Shown: positions 1 through 11,169, numbered from the stretch's first letter. The stretch: 36,973 bases of DNA from Ectocarpus siliculosus (GCA_000310025.1 FN649753.1:1104856-1141828), one strand, 5' to 3'. Notes: generated by a model not told the origin, from the sequence alone. Numbers and translations are program-made.

Positions 1-900
1 TTTTTTTAGGGAACTTTAAAGGTTTTTCTAAAAGACATTTTGTTAGAAAAAACAAAACAAAAAATTCTTTCAAGCCCGGTTTTTTTTTTTTGAGGGGGTC
101 AAGTTTTTTTTTTTGGGGTTTTTTTTTATTTTTTTAAACAAAATTTTTTTTGGTAAATTTGTTTTTTAAAGTTAGTGGTTAAACCGGTTTTTTGAACGCG
201 GTTGGCCCGTTAGGGGGGGTAAAAAAAATTGGTGGTACCAGGTTAAATTACCAAATTTTTTTTTTTTTGGATTAATTTGGGCGTGTTAACGCGCAAGGCA
301 CAAACGGGCTTTTTTTGACCTTTTTCGGGTGAAAACCGGGGGTGTTCTTTTCGGGTTTTGTAGAGATGGGAGGTAAATGTTTTAAGGATTAGGGCATGCA
401 GGATTAGGATTATATCCCCCCCACACATTTTACCAAAAAAGTGGTCCCCGGGGAAATTTAAAAGCTTTTTTCCCTTACGTAAAGGCATTTTATGTTTAGG
501 GCGGGAAAAAAATAATTATTTCCCGCCCGGTGTTGGTGTTTGTTTTTTTTGTGTTTGTTTTTTTTTTGTTTCGTTTTTTTTTTGTTTTATTTGTTGGGGT
601 TTTGTGAGGGGTGTGGTTTATGAAAGGATTTTTTTCTTTTCTTGTTAGAAAAAATAATTAAAAACACAAAAAGATTACTTTTACCCTTTGGAGATATACC
701 CACAGCAGAGAAAGGGGATTTTTTGGATTTTTTAAAGCAGTGAGTGGAGAAAAACCTTTCTTATTTTGAAATTCCTTTTTTTTTTTGCATTTTTTTTAAA
801 ATTATTTTTTTTTTTAAGATGAAATTTCACAAATTTTTTTTTTATGAATTTGGAGCTTTTATTTTTTTTTTTTTAAGGGAGGGTTTTTTTTTTTTTTGTT
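1..900. other. Low-quality, homopolymer-rich contig edge
   Basis: The stretch is dominated by T and G runs of 8 to 15 bases with no sustained coding signal. Apparent reading frames translate into Phe/Lys-rich or Gly/Pro-rich strings typical of homopolymers. The composition is unlike the rest of the window apart from the sequence just after the N gap (18975-19110), which has the same character. I infer poorly corrected assembly sequence. One recognisable element is a diverged copy of a dispersed repeat at about 650-705, listed separately. A homopolymer C run at 912-930 directly precedes the coatomer exon. Confidence 0.7.
650..705 (+). repeat. Diverged copy of the repeat also found at 17888-17949 and 20927-20998
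   Basis: The stretch runs from an A/T-rich start (aattaaaaacacaaaaag) to the core gagatatacccacag. The same order occurs at 20927-20998, in the same orientation, and at 17888-17949 inverted. This copy is shorter and more diverged. It shows the element is dispersed rather than unique to the gap region. Confidence 0.5.
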
Positions 901-936
901 TATACGGACCCCGCCCCCCCCCCCCCCCCCGTGCAG

Positions 937-1134
937 GCGGCGAACTTGTACGCCATGAGCGTGTTCGGCGAGGACGCCCTGGTGAACGTGAGCGTCGAGA
1001 AGAAGAGCGATGCCGACGGAAAGCTGAGCGGGCACGTCCGCATCCGCAGCAAGACCCAGGGCATCGCCCTCTCCCTGGGGGACCGCATCACCCTCGTGCA
1101 GCGTGGACCCGGGACCACAAAAGCGCAGCCATAA
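937..1134 (+). CDS. COPB1: Coatomer subunit beta, C-terminal exon (partial)
   Basis: This 65-codon exon follows a CAG splice acceptor at 934-936 and ends at TAA 1132-1134. It reads [19 protein letters not shown], then [19 protein letters not shown] and [10 protein letters not shown]. This matches the conserved extreme C-terminus of the COPI beta subunit, which in animals and fungi has the same LYAxSxFGEDAL, GHxRIRxKxQGxALSLGD order. Beta-COP is a core subunit of the coatomer that coats COPI vesicles in Golgi-to-ER and intra-Golgi transport. This part belongs to the appendage (ear) domain. Only the terminal exon can be seen; upstream exons would lie before 900, where the sequence is unreadable, or outside the window. 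The acceptor is preceded by a C homopolymer (912-930), so the polypyrimidine tract length is unreliable. The gene assignment is firm. Confidence 0.9.
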   Translation, partial: AANLYAMSVFGEDALVNVSVEKKSDADGKLSGHVRIRSKTQGIALSLGDRITLVQRGPGTTKAQP

Positions 1135-3168
1135 CTCTTGGTCCATGGTGTGTTTGTTGTTTTAGGCATTGCTACGACAAATCATCTGCAGCGCGGGTGC
1201 CTGGCGTTGGGTTGCGCTTTTCAATTTTTTGTAGTTTGTTGTAGGGAAAGAGCTATCGGCCGTGCCGACGGGACTGTTGTGTTTTTTTTTTTTTTGCGCT
1301 GTGTTCACGGTTTAGCTCAAAGAAACGGGTTCGGACTTTCCGTACTGGGAGAGAAGCGAGAGCGCGTTCCCTTTTTTGCTTGCTCTACATCGTTCGGCCG
1401 TTGCTGCCCCCCAGGAGGTGCCGGGTCGATTTCGAGCCTGAAGCGCGGCTTTTTTGCGACATCGCCCGTGTGTTGTGCCTGAAGTCGCCGGCACCAATCA
1501 CCGATAGGCTCACACTGCCCTTGTTAACGTAGCGTGGATGCGCTTGGTAGGGGCCGCTGCTGGCTTCGTGTTTGTGGTCGATAGAGTTGAAGGGAGTGGC
1601 GTGGCGTGTTGCTGACGCACGGCCCGACCCGTGGACAAGGATAGCAAGGGCGCGGGCGGTGTAGACGGGATGTTCCGCGTGTGACAATTATTGAAAAAAT
1701 CCGTCCGAAGGAGGCTTTGTTGTACCCTTTTTTTATCCGATAATGTTCTATATTTTTCCTATGCATGCCACACGAGGAGGCACGTGAGCACGACAACGTT
1801 ACGGCATGTCGATCGTGCTCTTCGCGGACGGTTAGTGGTTGTTCACCTCTCTGTGTTCCAACTTCGTGTTAGTTATGAATCTCTCACCGGATGTCCTTGT
1901 CACATACCAGTACTTGAAGAGAACAGTGTCGAAAAAGGTGAAATTTCGACTCTACGGTCGACGAGGGCAAGGGACTGCTCCCTTTCTCGAGACAAGAATG
2001 ATGATGTCCGAGCGCCTCAGAAGGCAGGAGCGTGGTGTACACCCACCCGCATTCAAAGAGCCCGAATCCTGTGACCTTCCTCTGCGATCCACGGTTGATG
2101 GGTCCACAAATTATGGTACTCGTATGTTCCCGACCCACCGTTGTTCAGGTGTCCACGTTAAGGCAGTACGGAGACATCCGGCGCTACATTCTCCATCTGA
2201 TTGGCTCTCTCAATGCTCGTTTTTTCCCTCACGGAACAGCGGAACAGCCTAGTTTTCCTCAAAAGCAAATATATCTGGCGCCCTCTGCTGCCTTCTCTAT
2301 TCCCAACGAAATAGCCTCCTAAAATCACTCTGTTCTTTCGAGGAACAGGAGTAATAGTCTACCCGTCTACAGCAATTATACCCAGCCGCCCTAGTGCAAC
2401 CCAAGCCATAAGTACCTGACGAAACTAGCACGCCCACCCGATATATGTGCGCGATCACAGCTGTCCGACTTTGAAAAAGAAACGTACTACACAAAAATTT
2501 TACGTTGCACAAATGTGGGTCTATATGCTTTGAAAGTAGCAAGCACCTTTGTACAGACTATCATCCACTTTATTAAAGTTTATTCAATAAGACTACTCGA
2601 CATGTTTTTTTTCAGCAAGGAGGAGACCCCTGTCCACACTTATACGGAGCTTGAAATGAGTTGTCCGCTTTCGTGTACCGTTTCAAATCCGGTTGGCGTC
2701 GCCACCAGGAGTAGGCACCAGGAATCTATCGACTCTTATTCGATCCGATCCAAAGTAGTGTAGGAGTTTAACCCACAAAAACCCCCTTAAATGAACGAGC
2801 TTACAAAGTAGCTCCCCGTCTGGTCTACCCGGGAACTACCTCGCTCGTTCCCCTCGCCCAAACCGGGCGCCGCCGTCTTCCCCGCCTCCTCGTCCCCACC
2901 ATTGAGCAACGCCACCATACCCCGGGCACCACGGGATCGGCGATGGTTCTGACTACTACATCTTCACGGCAGATCAGATGTAGTCCTTCGCACTGCCACT
3001 GCCGCTACCGCTTCAGCCTCCGACCGCGGAAGGAACCCGGGGTAGAGCCGCCGCCGTCGCCCGCCGCCATCCCTGTCATGTATGGTCCAACCGTTCAGCG
3101 GGGGGGGGCTCCGCTGAATGTTGGCCACCGAGTCTGGCGCGATCTTCGTTCTTCTGCTGCCGTGGCCT
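1135..3168. other. Intergenic region between coatomer beta and the pseudokinase gene; no supported gene
   Basis: The two flanking genes converge here, so the stretch should contain both 3' UTRs. The open frames present are under about 140 codons, on both strands, without recognisable motifs or convincing splice sites. From about 2820 to 3160 the sequence becomes GC-rich. On the minus strand a short open frame at 2930-2790 (starting MVALLNGGDEEAGK) follows a possible AG acceptor. It could be a further 3' exon of the pseudokinase gene, but I cannot show this. Confidence 0.5.
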
Positions 3169-6100
3169 CTATGGACCACGGTCGTGGTCGTGGTCGTCAC
3201 CGTCCCCACCGCTGCCGTTGCCGCCGCCGCCGCCGCCATCGCCATCGCCAGACCCTTCCTCCTTGGCCACCGAGACCCCTCCCCCCGCTGATGCCCCTTG
3301 CTCGCTGAACACGATGGACACGCCCGCTGCTCCGAAGAAGGCGCCACGCGCTATGTCCGAAGGCGACAGCGTGCGGAGCAGGCCGTTCAAGGCGGCGGCG
3401 CGAACGAATCTGTCGTATTCGCCGTAAACGCCTCCAAGCTCTTGCCTGGTAAGGGTGTGGTCGAGGCCGGACTGTTCGGCGAAAACTTCCATGTAGTCCA
3501 TCGGACCGGGGCAGGTGAGCTCCTCCGGCAGGGTGAGGATCAGATAATAGAAGAGTGCTAGCAAGATCGTCTTGGGGTCGTCGGCGCCTGGCTGGTCAAA
3601 ATCCTGGGCCGCCGTTCTTGCCCCTGCCCTCCGAGGCGGCTTTCGTGATCACCATCTGGTCCATGGTCCCACAGAGGTCAACGGAGCTCTCGTCAAGCTT
3701 GTCCAGCCGACAGATTGCGTGTGATACACACGCCGCGGGCAGAAGGCAGAGGTCTTCGTCGCTACGCCTGCTCAGGAATCCCGGTATCGCGGCGATCACC
3801 CCGAGAGCGATGGCCGCAAGCACGACGATGGTGGGTGTTGGCACATTTATCGTGTCGGTGATTTCTCTGATGACTGACAGGGCCCACCTGACCTTGCCCT
3901 CGGCGATGCTCTTGTAACCCTCCCTGCATCTGGGGTACGCTCTCTCTTCGAGGCAGAGGTAGGCGTCCACCAGCTTGTCGGAGCGGCCGTTGTTGTAGTC
4001 GCCACCAACAGCAAGGCCACCACGTGCGCACACTTCGTCGTAGTACGCATCCTCAGGGTGACTCACCAATGGCGGAGGAGGTTCGTCGTCATCGTCGTCG
4101 TCGTCGTCGCCGCCGCCGTCGGAGCCACGGTTGGAGTCGGAGTCGCGGTCGGAGTCGGAGTCGGAGTCGTGGTCGGAGTCGGAGTCGCGGCCGGAGTCGG
4201 AGTCGGAGTCGTGGTCGGAGTCGCTGCCGGAGTCGGACCCGGAGACAGAGTCGGAGTCGGAGTCGGAGTCGGAGTAGGACACAGAGGTGGAGTCGGAGTC
4301 GGAGTCGAAGATGCTGACGACACCAATAACAAGTCGACCACGTGCGCGCACTTCGTCAAAGCACTCATCCTCCAAGTCGCTCACCAAAGGTGATGGAGGT
4401 TCATCATCATCGTCGTCGTCGATGTCGGAGTCGGAGTCGCGGTCCAAGTCGGAGTCGGAGTCGCGGCCGGAGTCGGAGTCGCGGCCGGAGTCGGAGTCGC
4501 TGCCCGGGTCGGACCCGGAGACAGAGTCGGAGTCGGAGTCGCTGTGACCACCACCACCGCCGTCGTTCTCCTCCTCCTCACTACCATCGCCATCGGTGCT
4601 GCTGCCGTCCTTGGCATCGCTGTTGTTGTCGTTGGTGCCGTCGTCCGTGTCATCGGAGTCGCTGCCGGAGTCGGACCCGGAGACAGAGTCGGAGTCGCAG
4701 TGTGAGTCCGAGTCGCGGTCGGAGATGGAGCCGGACACAGAGGTGGAGTCATCATCGGTGCCGCTGTCGCCCTTGGCATCGTTGTTGTTGTTGGCGATGC
4801 CGTCGTCCGTGTCATGGCTGTCGCTGTTCGCGTGAGGATGGTGAGGCGATTCCCGCAGCAGGGCGACGTTCTTCGGCGTGAGGGTCGGCTGGGCCCACGC
4901 AGCGCGGTGAGCCCTCTTCGTGCCCACCGAGGCCCTATCCTTCTCAGGCTCCCCCAAGGTTGCCTGTGGCAATGCCTCCTGCTGAGCTGGCGGTGCCGGC
5001 GTGCCGCTGTGCTCCTCCTGCCCCTGGGATGGCTGGGACTCCCAGAGCGGTTCGAATGAAGCAAACTCGTGGAGCGCCCGGACGATCAGACGCTCAGACG
5101 GGCCGTCGTGCAGCAGGCCGGCGAGAATACGGACGGTCTGTAATTCAGAGGAGATATGTTGTGGGTGCGATGCGGCGACCGATTAGGAATCATTGAACGA
5201 TAATAGCGCCGGGAGGCACAGCCCCGTGTCAATGTCGTTGTTGTGTTCAGGGTCTAAGTGAAGCTGCTATCGCTAAGGCGGTAGAGCTGCGTGGTGTTGG
5301 CGATGGGTTTTCGCGATGACCACAAAACGAATTTGAACCGGAGCAAGGTTAGCCGTCGTAGTCAGAGTTCTAAAAGAGGCTTGGGTAGGGGTTCGATTCT
5401 ACCCCGAACGAGATCAACTTTCAACCACTATCTAAACGCCCTGCCTGTTCGTTGTTGGAGGGATGGAGCTAGAAATAATGGCGAAAGGAAACCGCCCTGT
5501 GCTTCAACCAGGCATCCGAGTCTAAGCATCTACTACCCCCCCCTGCGCACCGATCAACAAGGCGAGCTTGGTGTAGATAGAGATGGGTGGGTGGGCAGCA
5601 GACACACGTCGAGACTCACGTGCTCCCTGAACAGGAGGGGTGAAGGCGGCCTGAACACCTCCGGGCTCAAGATGGTTTCCTTCGTGGGCCTTCGCGTCTC
5701 AACCTCCGTCTCGACGGATCTCGTCTTAATCGACGATCCGAAGCAGGGGCAGCAAAGCGGACCAGAAGAAGCAGGACAGGGGGGGGAGAGGTAGAACGAT
5801 GAAAAAGTTGAGATGCGGTTGTTGTGTCTTGCTGCTGCTATTGTTAATTGCTGTGGCTTGTCCTGCTCTTGTTGGCTGTCTTGCCCTTCATGGGTCGTAC
5901 ATCACACGCTCACAGACCAATACATCGGTGACAACATGGTGCGACCGGTTTCACAAACAATCGAACCTCCGAACAAGAAATCTCGAACCTCCAAACAAAG
6001 CACCCTCACCTCTGCCGATAGCGGAGGCATGGGGTCGCGTGCGAGGACCTGGTAGCATATCTGTCCGAGGGCGTAGGCGTCAATACTCTCCCGGAGAAGG

Positions 6101-9100
6101 ACGGGGGTGTTGCACTCTTCGGTGGCGTAGGCCATTGCCTCGGGGGCAAGGTACTCGAAGAAAAGCCCCCCGGAAATGTGGTCCTTTCCTAGTACTGCTC
6201 AGAGCATCAAACACAATCGCATCGAAAACGATCATTAATTGAACCGGTGCTACGTCGCCGGTAGATACATTTTGCCCGAAGAATATGGTGCAAATGGACG
6301 GCATACCATGAGACGGGATGGGATGGGATGGGATGGGATGGGATGGGATGGGATGGGATGGGATGGGACGGGACGGAAACACAACGTGTGGGAGTACGCA
6401 TCGGGGCAGCGCCGTCATGTGTGGAGTTCTGCACCCACTAGTCTACGCAGTGTTTCTTAAGTAAGTAAACATCCTGAACAAAGTATAGAATCGTCTTAAG
6501 TTGGGGCTCGGGCTATGTTTGGGGTCTGCTAACCCCCTGCCTGGTATTTTTTCGTGATGAACTTGCTCTCTTTGCGTAGGCAGTCCATGGCTTGATCGAT
6601 TTGTTTGAAACTCTCACACCAAACCAACGAACCTCCGGCACTGCCGAAGTCGCGGATCACCCATCTCGCGTTTTCGCCGGAGACGACCCGCACGCTTTTC
6701 GGGTTGATGTTGCCGTGAGCGAAGACTTGGTCGTGAATGCTCAAGACCCCGATGACGAGACCTCCAAAGAGCCTGTGTGAGACGAACCAGCAAAATACAC
6801 GCCACAACACGTGCAGTTAAGGAAAAATACCGAACACTTTGTATGTGGGTAGGAACGACTTAGTACCGAGTAGGACCGACGAAATTCAACCATGATCAGG
6901 AGCCGTACGAATCATAATGCCGTCGGAGAACCAACAATCAACAATCAAGGACAAACGGCCTGCTTGCCTTAATTTTCGTGTGGTGCTCACCTCATCATGT
7001 CTAGGTTGGACATGCCTTCGTGAAGGTGCGGATCGGCCAGCATCTCGTGCAGGTCGAGGCCGGCGTTGGCGAAGGCGAGGGTCAGGAAGTCGCTGCCGTC
7101 GTGGGGACCGGCCAGCTCGATGGTGTAGTGGGGGGAGCCGAGGCTGGACGTACATGCAACAAGTACGGAGAGATAGATAGCAGCAGGAGGCCGGATCAAT
7201 GGACCGGGAGGGAGAGTGTAGTCACCACGACAGCGGAATCATCTTCTGTATCTTAGTGCGTTTGCAGCCACTGATTCAACCGCTACTCTACTGCTTGCGG
7301 TTGGTCTGAAAAGTAACTTCTCTTTCTTCGTAGAGAAGCGAATATCACTCTCTTGACAGTAGATGATGCGGGTCATGACTTCTTAGTAGAGGGAGTTCGC
7401 AATTTGGTGCCGCAAACCCCAACAAGTACTACTTTGTGACAAGAATGGGAGAGCAAGCAACTCTTGTGTACGCAGGGCAATGCCGTATGCACGCAAACAA
7501 TTATGGTGTATGCCGAACGACCTGCCTAAAATACGACAGAGAATTCTCACCTCCTGAGGGACTTGAGTTCTCGCGCCATCCGGTTGTCTTTGGTGATCCC
7601 TTCTCCCTGAGCGGCCATCGCGCGGGCTGCCTCCGGCACGGTTGCGGTAGCACCTCCGATGCCGGAGACGAGCACTTAGGGAAGGAAAGAAAAAGTCGGG
7701 CGATTGCTTCTTGTTAACGTGTGTTGCAGGGTATATTGTTTAGTAAAATTGTTTAGAAAAGTACGACCTGAACAACTGCCAGCGACGGCAAATAGATGGG
7801 GTTGAGAAGAAAAGAACAAAGAACTAATGAATCTTACCGGTGGGCATGTGCCCGTCGAGGGTGATCATCTGTCGTCCCGCAACACTTTCTGCCGAAGTCT
7901 TTTGGCTGGATCCCGCATCACCCCTTGGGGGCCTTCCCATCGTCGTCTCGGTTGGTGTCGCCTCAGAGTCGTCGTCCGTCACATCGTCGGCGCACGCCGA
8001 CGGGGGGCTTGGGGCGGAGATCACGTTTTCCGCCCCCACCCCGATTCGTTCCGAGAAGCCGTTCGACCTATCACGAGGCGGCGGCGAACAACGGTGTGGT
8101 GGAGGGAATGGACGGAGGGGGGGCGGGAATCAATCGTCGTTGCTTTGGCGCGTGCAGAATTGCAGTAGTACTAACTAGTGAAACGATCTTGTCAAAGAGA
8201 CGTAGGTGCGATCGACATCATTCAAAGATAGTACAGACCAAAATCAGCGGCAAGAATGAGCTCGACTGTGGAACGATTCGGACGTGTCTGGAGTCTGCAC
8301 TGCTTCTCACCGCTTGCTAGCCAAAGGGTCTTCGTCGCCAACGTCGTTGTCCGAACCGTCCGAGGAACGCTGCCCCGCCGCTGCCGTATCGGCGGACGTT
8401 GCTTCGCCGCATGTGTTGAGGACGCTGTTGATGGTGGCCTTCATCATCTCGAAGGCGGCTGCCGCGGCCGATGATCCCTACCACCGCATATGATAGACAG
8501 ACATGTGAGGCGAAATCGTGATAGAGATCGAAAGTTGTTTTTAGTGATGATCTTCGTTCTCGGCCGAGACTAGCGTTTCTCGCGCATACTCATTCGTCTT
8601 TTTTTAATCGAGAACGAAATCACGTGAGGAACCGCTTGCCTTACGTCTGTTGTCGGCTCGATAGATAGGTTAGATGATGTTGGTCACGGGAAAAAGCAAG
8701 GAATATTTCAACTTTTATCAGCCTGGACTAAACTACCAAACGCAACCTATGTCCACAGATACATACATACATGCATATGCGCGCCTGGACGTACGTGGGT
8801 CTCTCCACAGGATTTCCCCCCAGATATCCAACAATGTTATCTCCGATCGCTAAAAGCAGTGGTTAAATTGATAGAGACGAGTGCGCTAACCACGGGGGGT
8901 GGGATTCGCCCACGAGGATCACAACATGTTTGACATATTGGCAAAGTGTACCATCTCTGTTCTCGGCCGTACTCTTCAAACGAACGATGCCGTTACCTTC
9001 TTGACCTCCTCGCTGGAGATACGCTTCGTGTGGAAGTTGAGCAGGCGGGCGTGGTCCTGTCGACCTTTCACTGCCACACCGGACCCAAGAAAAAGCTGCT

Positions 9101-9621
9101 GCAGCTGTCCAACGTGCCGTTTGCCTTTGGCGGCCCACCTCTGAAGTCCTTTCGCCTTGGCCTCGTCGCTAGGGCCGCTTCTGGTCGACACGCACATCCC
9201 ACATCCCACCCTTTCCGCCCTTCCCCGCACCCCTGGTCTTGTTGTTCTTCAACTCCTTGTGCGCGGTCTGAAGGAGGAGAATTGCTTCCTTCCGTTCTTC
9301 GGCCTTGGTGTCGCGAAGCCGGCCAGCAGCACTGCGAGCAACCTGGGGCTGACTCCCGCAGTTGCCGTCGCCGGTTCCGCTGCCACCGCTGCTGCCACTG
9401 CCGTCGCCGGCGTCGGTGGCGGGCGAGTCGGCCTTGACAACCGCGACGAAGAGCATCAACAAGTACCCCACCTGTTGCACAACGCCGGCCGGGGTGCCCA
9501 TGAGTATCTGCAGCAGCTCTCGGAGCTGCTTTTGCGATGGGTGATACACGACCTGCTCCGAGACGCCGACCCTGACGGCGGTGTCATTCATCTTCCTTGC
9601 TCCGGTTGCAGCTCGTGACAT
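3169..9621 (-). CDS. Predicted membrane-anchored pseudokinase with Ser-Asp repeat region (9 exons, 2 frameshifts)
   Basis: The exons are 9621-8997, 8477-8311, 8067-7838, 7674-7551, 7143-6991, 6772-6534, 6188-6010, 5724-5620 and 5137-3169; all introns are GT-AG and all phases match. The product is about 1262 residues if one extra base is ignored in exon 1 and one in exon 9. Residues 1-335 are an unrecognised N-terminal region. About 335-645 is a protein kinase fold: a beta3-like strand VLVSGI without the VAIK Lys, a helix-C-like [10 protein letters not shown], catalytic loop HGNINPKSV (HRD Asp replaced by Asn, loop Lys by Asn), DFG at ~473, APE in FFEYLAPEA at ~526, [15 protein letters not shown] as helix F, and [14 protein letters not shown] as the last lobe. 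About 710-955 is a Ser-Asp repeat, then a hydrophobic helix ([15 protein letters not shown], ~1040). The missing Lys and Asp suggest no normal phosphotransfer, so a scaffold or allosteric role is inferred. ATG 9621 is the first Met in a suitable context; 9591 is an alternative. Confidence 0.8.
3596..3648 (-). other. Frameshift zone in exon 9 of the pseudokinase gene
   Basis: The frame carrying the kinase end, the Ser-Asp repeat and the TM helix stops at 3596. The neighbouring frame is open from 3646 to the stop at 3169. It encodes a well-formed segment ([20 protein letters not shown], then a Gly/Asp-rich tail). The two open frames overlap only within 3596-3648. The 5137-3169 exon is one base over a multiple of three, the same sign of error as in exon 1. 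If the shift is genuine, the protein would end at ~1120 residues shortly after the TM helix. Confidence 0.55.
4078..4830. repeat. Imprecise TCGGAG (Ser-Asp) hexamer repeat
   Basis: On the plus strand the units read as variants of gtcggagtcgga in three main blocks (about 4128-4280, 4424-4545 and 4660-4730), separated by gac/gtc-rich stretches. On the minus strand they encode Ser-Asp dipeptides with occasional Gly, Arg and Val. Between blocks lie two copies of a short unit ([13 protein letters not shown]...DEV.ARG) at about 4380-4325 and 4090-4020. The segment therefore also grew by a larger duplication of about 300 bp. Confidence 0.75.
6314..6376 (+). repeat. (GGGAT)n pentanucleotide microsatellite
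   Basis: About ten near-perfect units, ending with gggac variants, lie in the intron between exons 6 and 7 of the pseudokinase gene (6189-6533). It is an ordinary length-variable locus and is far from both splice sites. Confidence 0.9.
9160..9200 (-). other. Frameshift in exon 1 of the pseudokinase gene
   Basis: Reading from ATG 9621, the frame stops at TAG 9169-9171. Coding composition continues in the next frame ([20 protein letters not shown] and on), down to the AAG|GTAACG donor at 8997. Exon 1 is 625 nt, one more than a multiple of three, and the downstream exon needs phase 0. One surplus base near the short G/C runs here would explain both facts. It may be a sequencing error or a real mutation. 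Confidence 0.6.
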
Positions 9622-10729
9622 GTTTGTCTTGTGTCGGAAAGCGGAAGCGATAGTGTTGGGAGTGTGAGCGAAAACAAGATTAGCCCCAACCGAATGGCCT
9701 CCAAGCAAAATTACAGATAGATGTTATATGTATATGTAGACTTGTATGCGTAGATGATGCCCACTAAAGTAACCAAAATACGTTCATTTTCGACAAAACC
9801 CAGTCGAAGGTTGTCGATGCGCTTGCTGCTTGCGCTTCGACACAACTCCATGAGGCTGCTCTCACGCAACACCCCGCCCAGGCAAACCTCTCCCAGAGTT
9901 GGGTAGTCCACAGAACGAATTCAGCTATTGTCGAAGCACTCATCATCAAGCGTTGGCATCATCAATTTTGTTCGAGGGGAACCTCGGTGGGTGCATCGCC
10001 CGCCTCACCTTGTCTTCGAAATGTTTTTGGTATATATAGCGATTCGCCAGTAGTCAGTTCTTGTGTCGAGTCGCCGAATGGTTATGTGGGTTGCGCATGC
10101 TCTACAGACTACCACACAGGATCTTTTTGATGATCAGATGAGTTGCACCGAGCGATAATAATAAGTAAGTGATGTTGCTTCTTTGAAGCGAACAAAACTG
10201 TGCTTGATTGAAGAGGGAGATTCCTCCGTGCATTCTTGAATCGTGGAAGATGTAATGACCTGAATTGCGTTCGAGAGGGATATTTGAGCTTGTGCGGCGA
10301 ATCTGTTGCTGTTGTGGTACCTGATGACCCTCACCCCATCCCCTATGATCATTCTAGACAAAGAGTCGCCTCAAGTTGGCGGCGCAGAATCTATATTTCT
10401 TTGTGTGCACGGCAAGCTACAGTATTTCGGGAGGGGGGAGTTTCCGCGGCCGTTGCACGTACGCAAAACGCCGTGAAGTCGGAATAGCCAAAAAAATACA
10501 GCCGTTTCCTCGAAACGTAACTTTGGTGTACTCCGTTGCGCCGCGAAAAGCGAATAAAGAAAAAATGTACAGCCGTTTCCGATCGAAGCGTTCTTCGGTG
10601 TGCGCGCCTCGTGTGCACCCTGTAACACCCGTACACACGTTTGCCCACCGTCCGGCTAGGTGGACAGCTGCGTGTGTCGTGCATAAGGCAGTTTAGATCG
10701 TGCTGCTTGGTTCCCTAGCAGGTGGTGGG
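9622..10729. other. 5' flank of the pseudokinase gene; no supported gene
   Basis: No open frame with recognisable motifs occurs. Around 10490-10620 two related segments follow each other, each beginning with an A-run and tacagccgtttcc (about 10494 and 10562), an imperfect local duplication. The promoter of the minus-strand pseudokinase gene should lie just above 9621. I could not identify defined elements there. Confidence 0.5.
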
Positions 10730-10883
10730 GGGCATCAAATTTGATCTCGTTGACTCCCATTTCGACGGCGATGTCCGCTTCGGAAGGCGAAGGGGCCGGG
10801 TTGCTGCATTGTGAAGGTGACATGACGCCGAACGAGTCGTTGTGGAGGACACCGTGGATGGCACTGTAGCTTTCTTCAATCAC
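10730..10883 (-). pseudogene. Possible decayed exon related to the pseudokinase gene
   Basis: On the minus strand the segment reads VIEESYSAIHGVLHND, then FGVMSPSQCSNPAPSPSEAD. It has weak similarity to ATINSVLN of pseudokinase exon 2 and to the Ser/Pro-rich part of exon 3. It sits just downstream, in the minus-strand sense, of the exon-2-like left arm of the inverted repeat, in the same order as in the intact gene. No clean splice sites or start could be assigned. The relationship is an inference from order and a short stretch of similarity. Confidence 0.3.
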
Positions 10884-10970
10884 TCATGCGCGGTAGAGCA
10901 AACTCGATAGGAGCAAAATTGAGGTGTGGTACAACAAGGAAGGCCATGTCTGGCGTACTGCTACACTCAC

Positions 10971-11145
10971 CGCTTCCTAGCGAGGAGGTCGTCGTCGTCA
11001 TCATCATCGTCCGAGTCGTTCGATGAACACCGCCCCACTTTTGCCGGCATTAGCGGCGTCGCCCCGACCGCCGCTTGTCGTATCGGCGGTTTTGGCTTCA
11101 CCGCATGAGGATGATGATGGCCACCATACGATGCTGCTCTCGGGC
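10971..11145 (-). pseudogene. Decayed copy of pseudokinase exon 2 (left arm)
   Basis: The minus strand encodes SSSCGEAKTADTTSGG, then in a second frame CSSNDSDDDDDDDLLARKR up to a GTGAGT donor. The corresponding intact exon reads [13 protein letters not shown] and [19 protein letters not shown]. The frame breaks between the two parts. Compared with the right arm, this copy lacks two bases in the GGC run near 11065-11075. It is best read as a pseudo-exon. Confidence 0.6.
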
Positions 11146-11169
11146 ATGGGGGTCGAAACGCGTCGTGGA

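Noticed and set aside
2790-2940. Minus-strand short frame MVALLNGGDEEAGK... as a terminal exon of the pseudokinase gene
   Set aside because: An acceptor-like AG precedes it, but no donor in the correct phase is obvious in the tail of exon 9 and there is no family match.
4058-4881. Plus-strand Arg/Ser- and Val/Gly-rich frames over the Ser-Asp repeat
   Set aside because: These are shadow frames of the hexamer repeat; only the minus-strand Ser-Asp frame continues in phase from the kinase domain and into a TM helix.
5380-5425. tRNA T-arm-like stretch (ggggttcgattctacccc)
   Set aside because: The 5-bp T stem around TTCGATT does not pair properly, and no D arm, anticodon arm or acceptor stem could be placed upstream. 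It lies in an intron of the pseudokinase gene.
5799-6055. Plus-strand frame with a signal-peptide-like start ([20 protein letters not shown])
   Set aside because: It is antisense to an intron and exon 7 of the pseudokinase gene; the hydrophobic run is a by-product of the CAG/CTG-rich polypyrimidine region. No further protein-like sequence follows.
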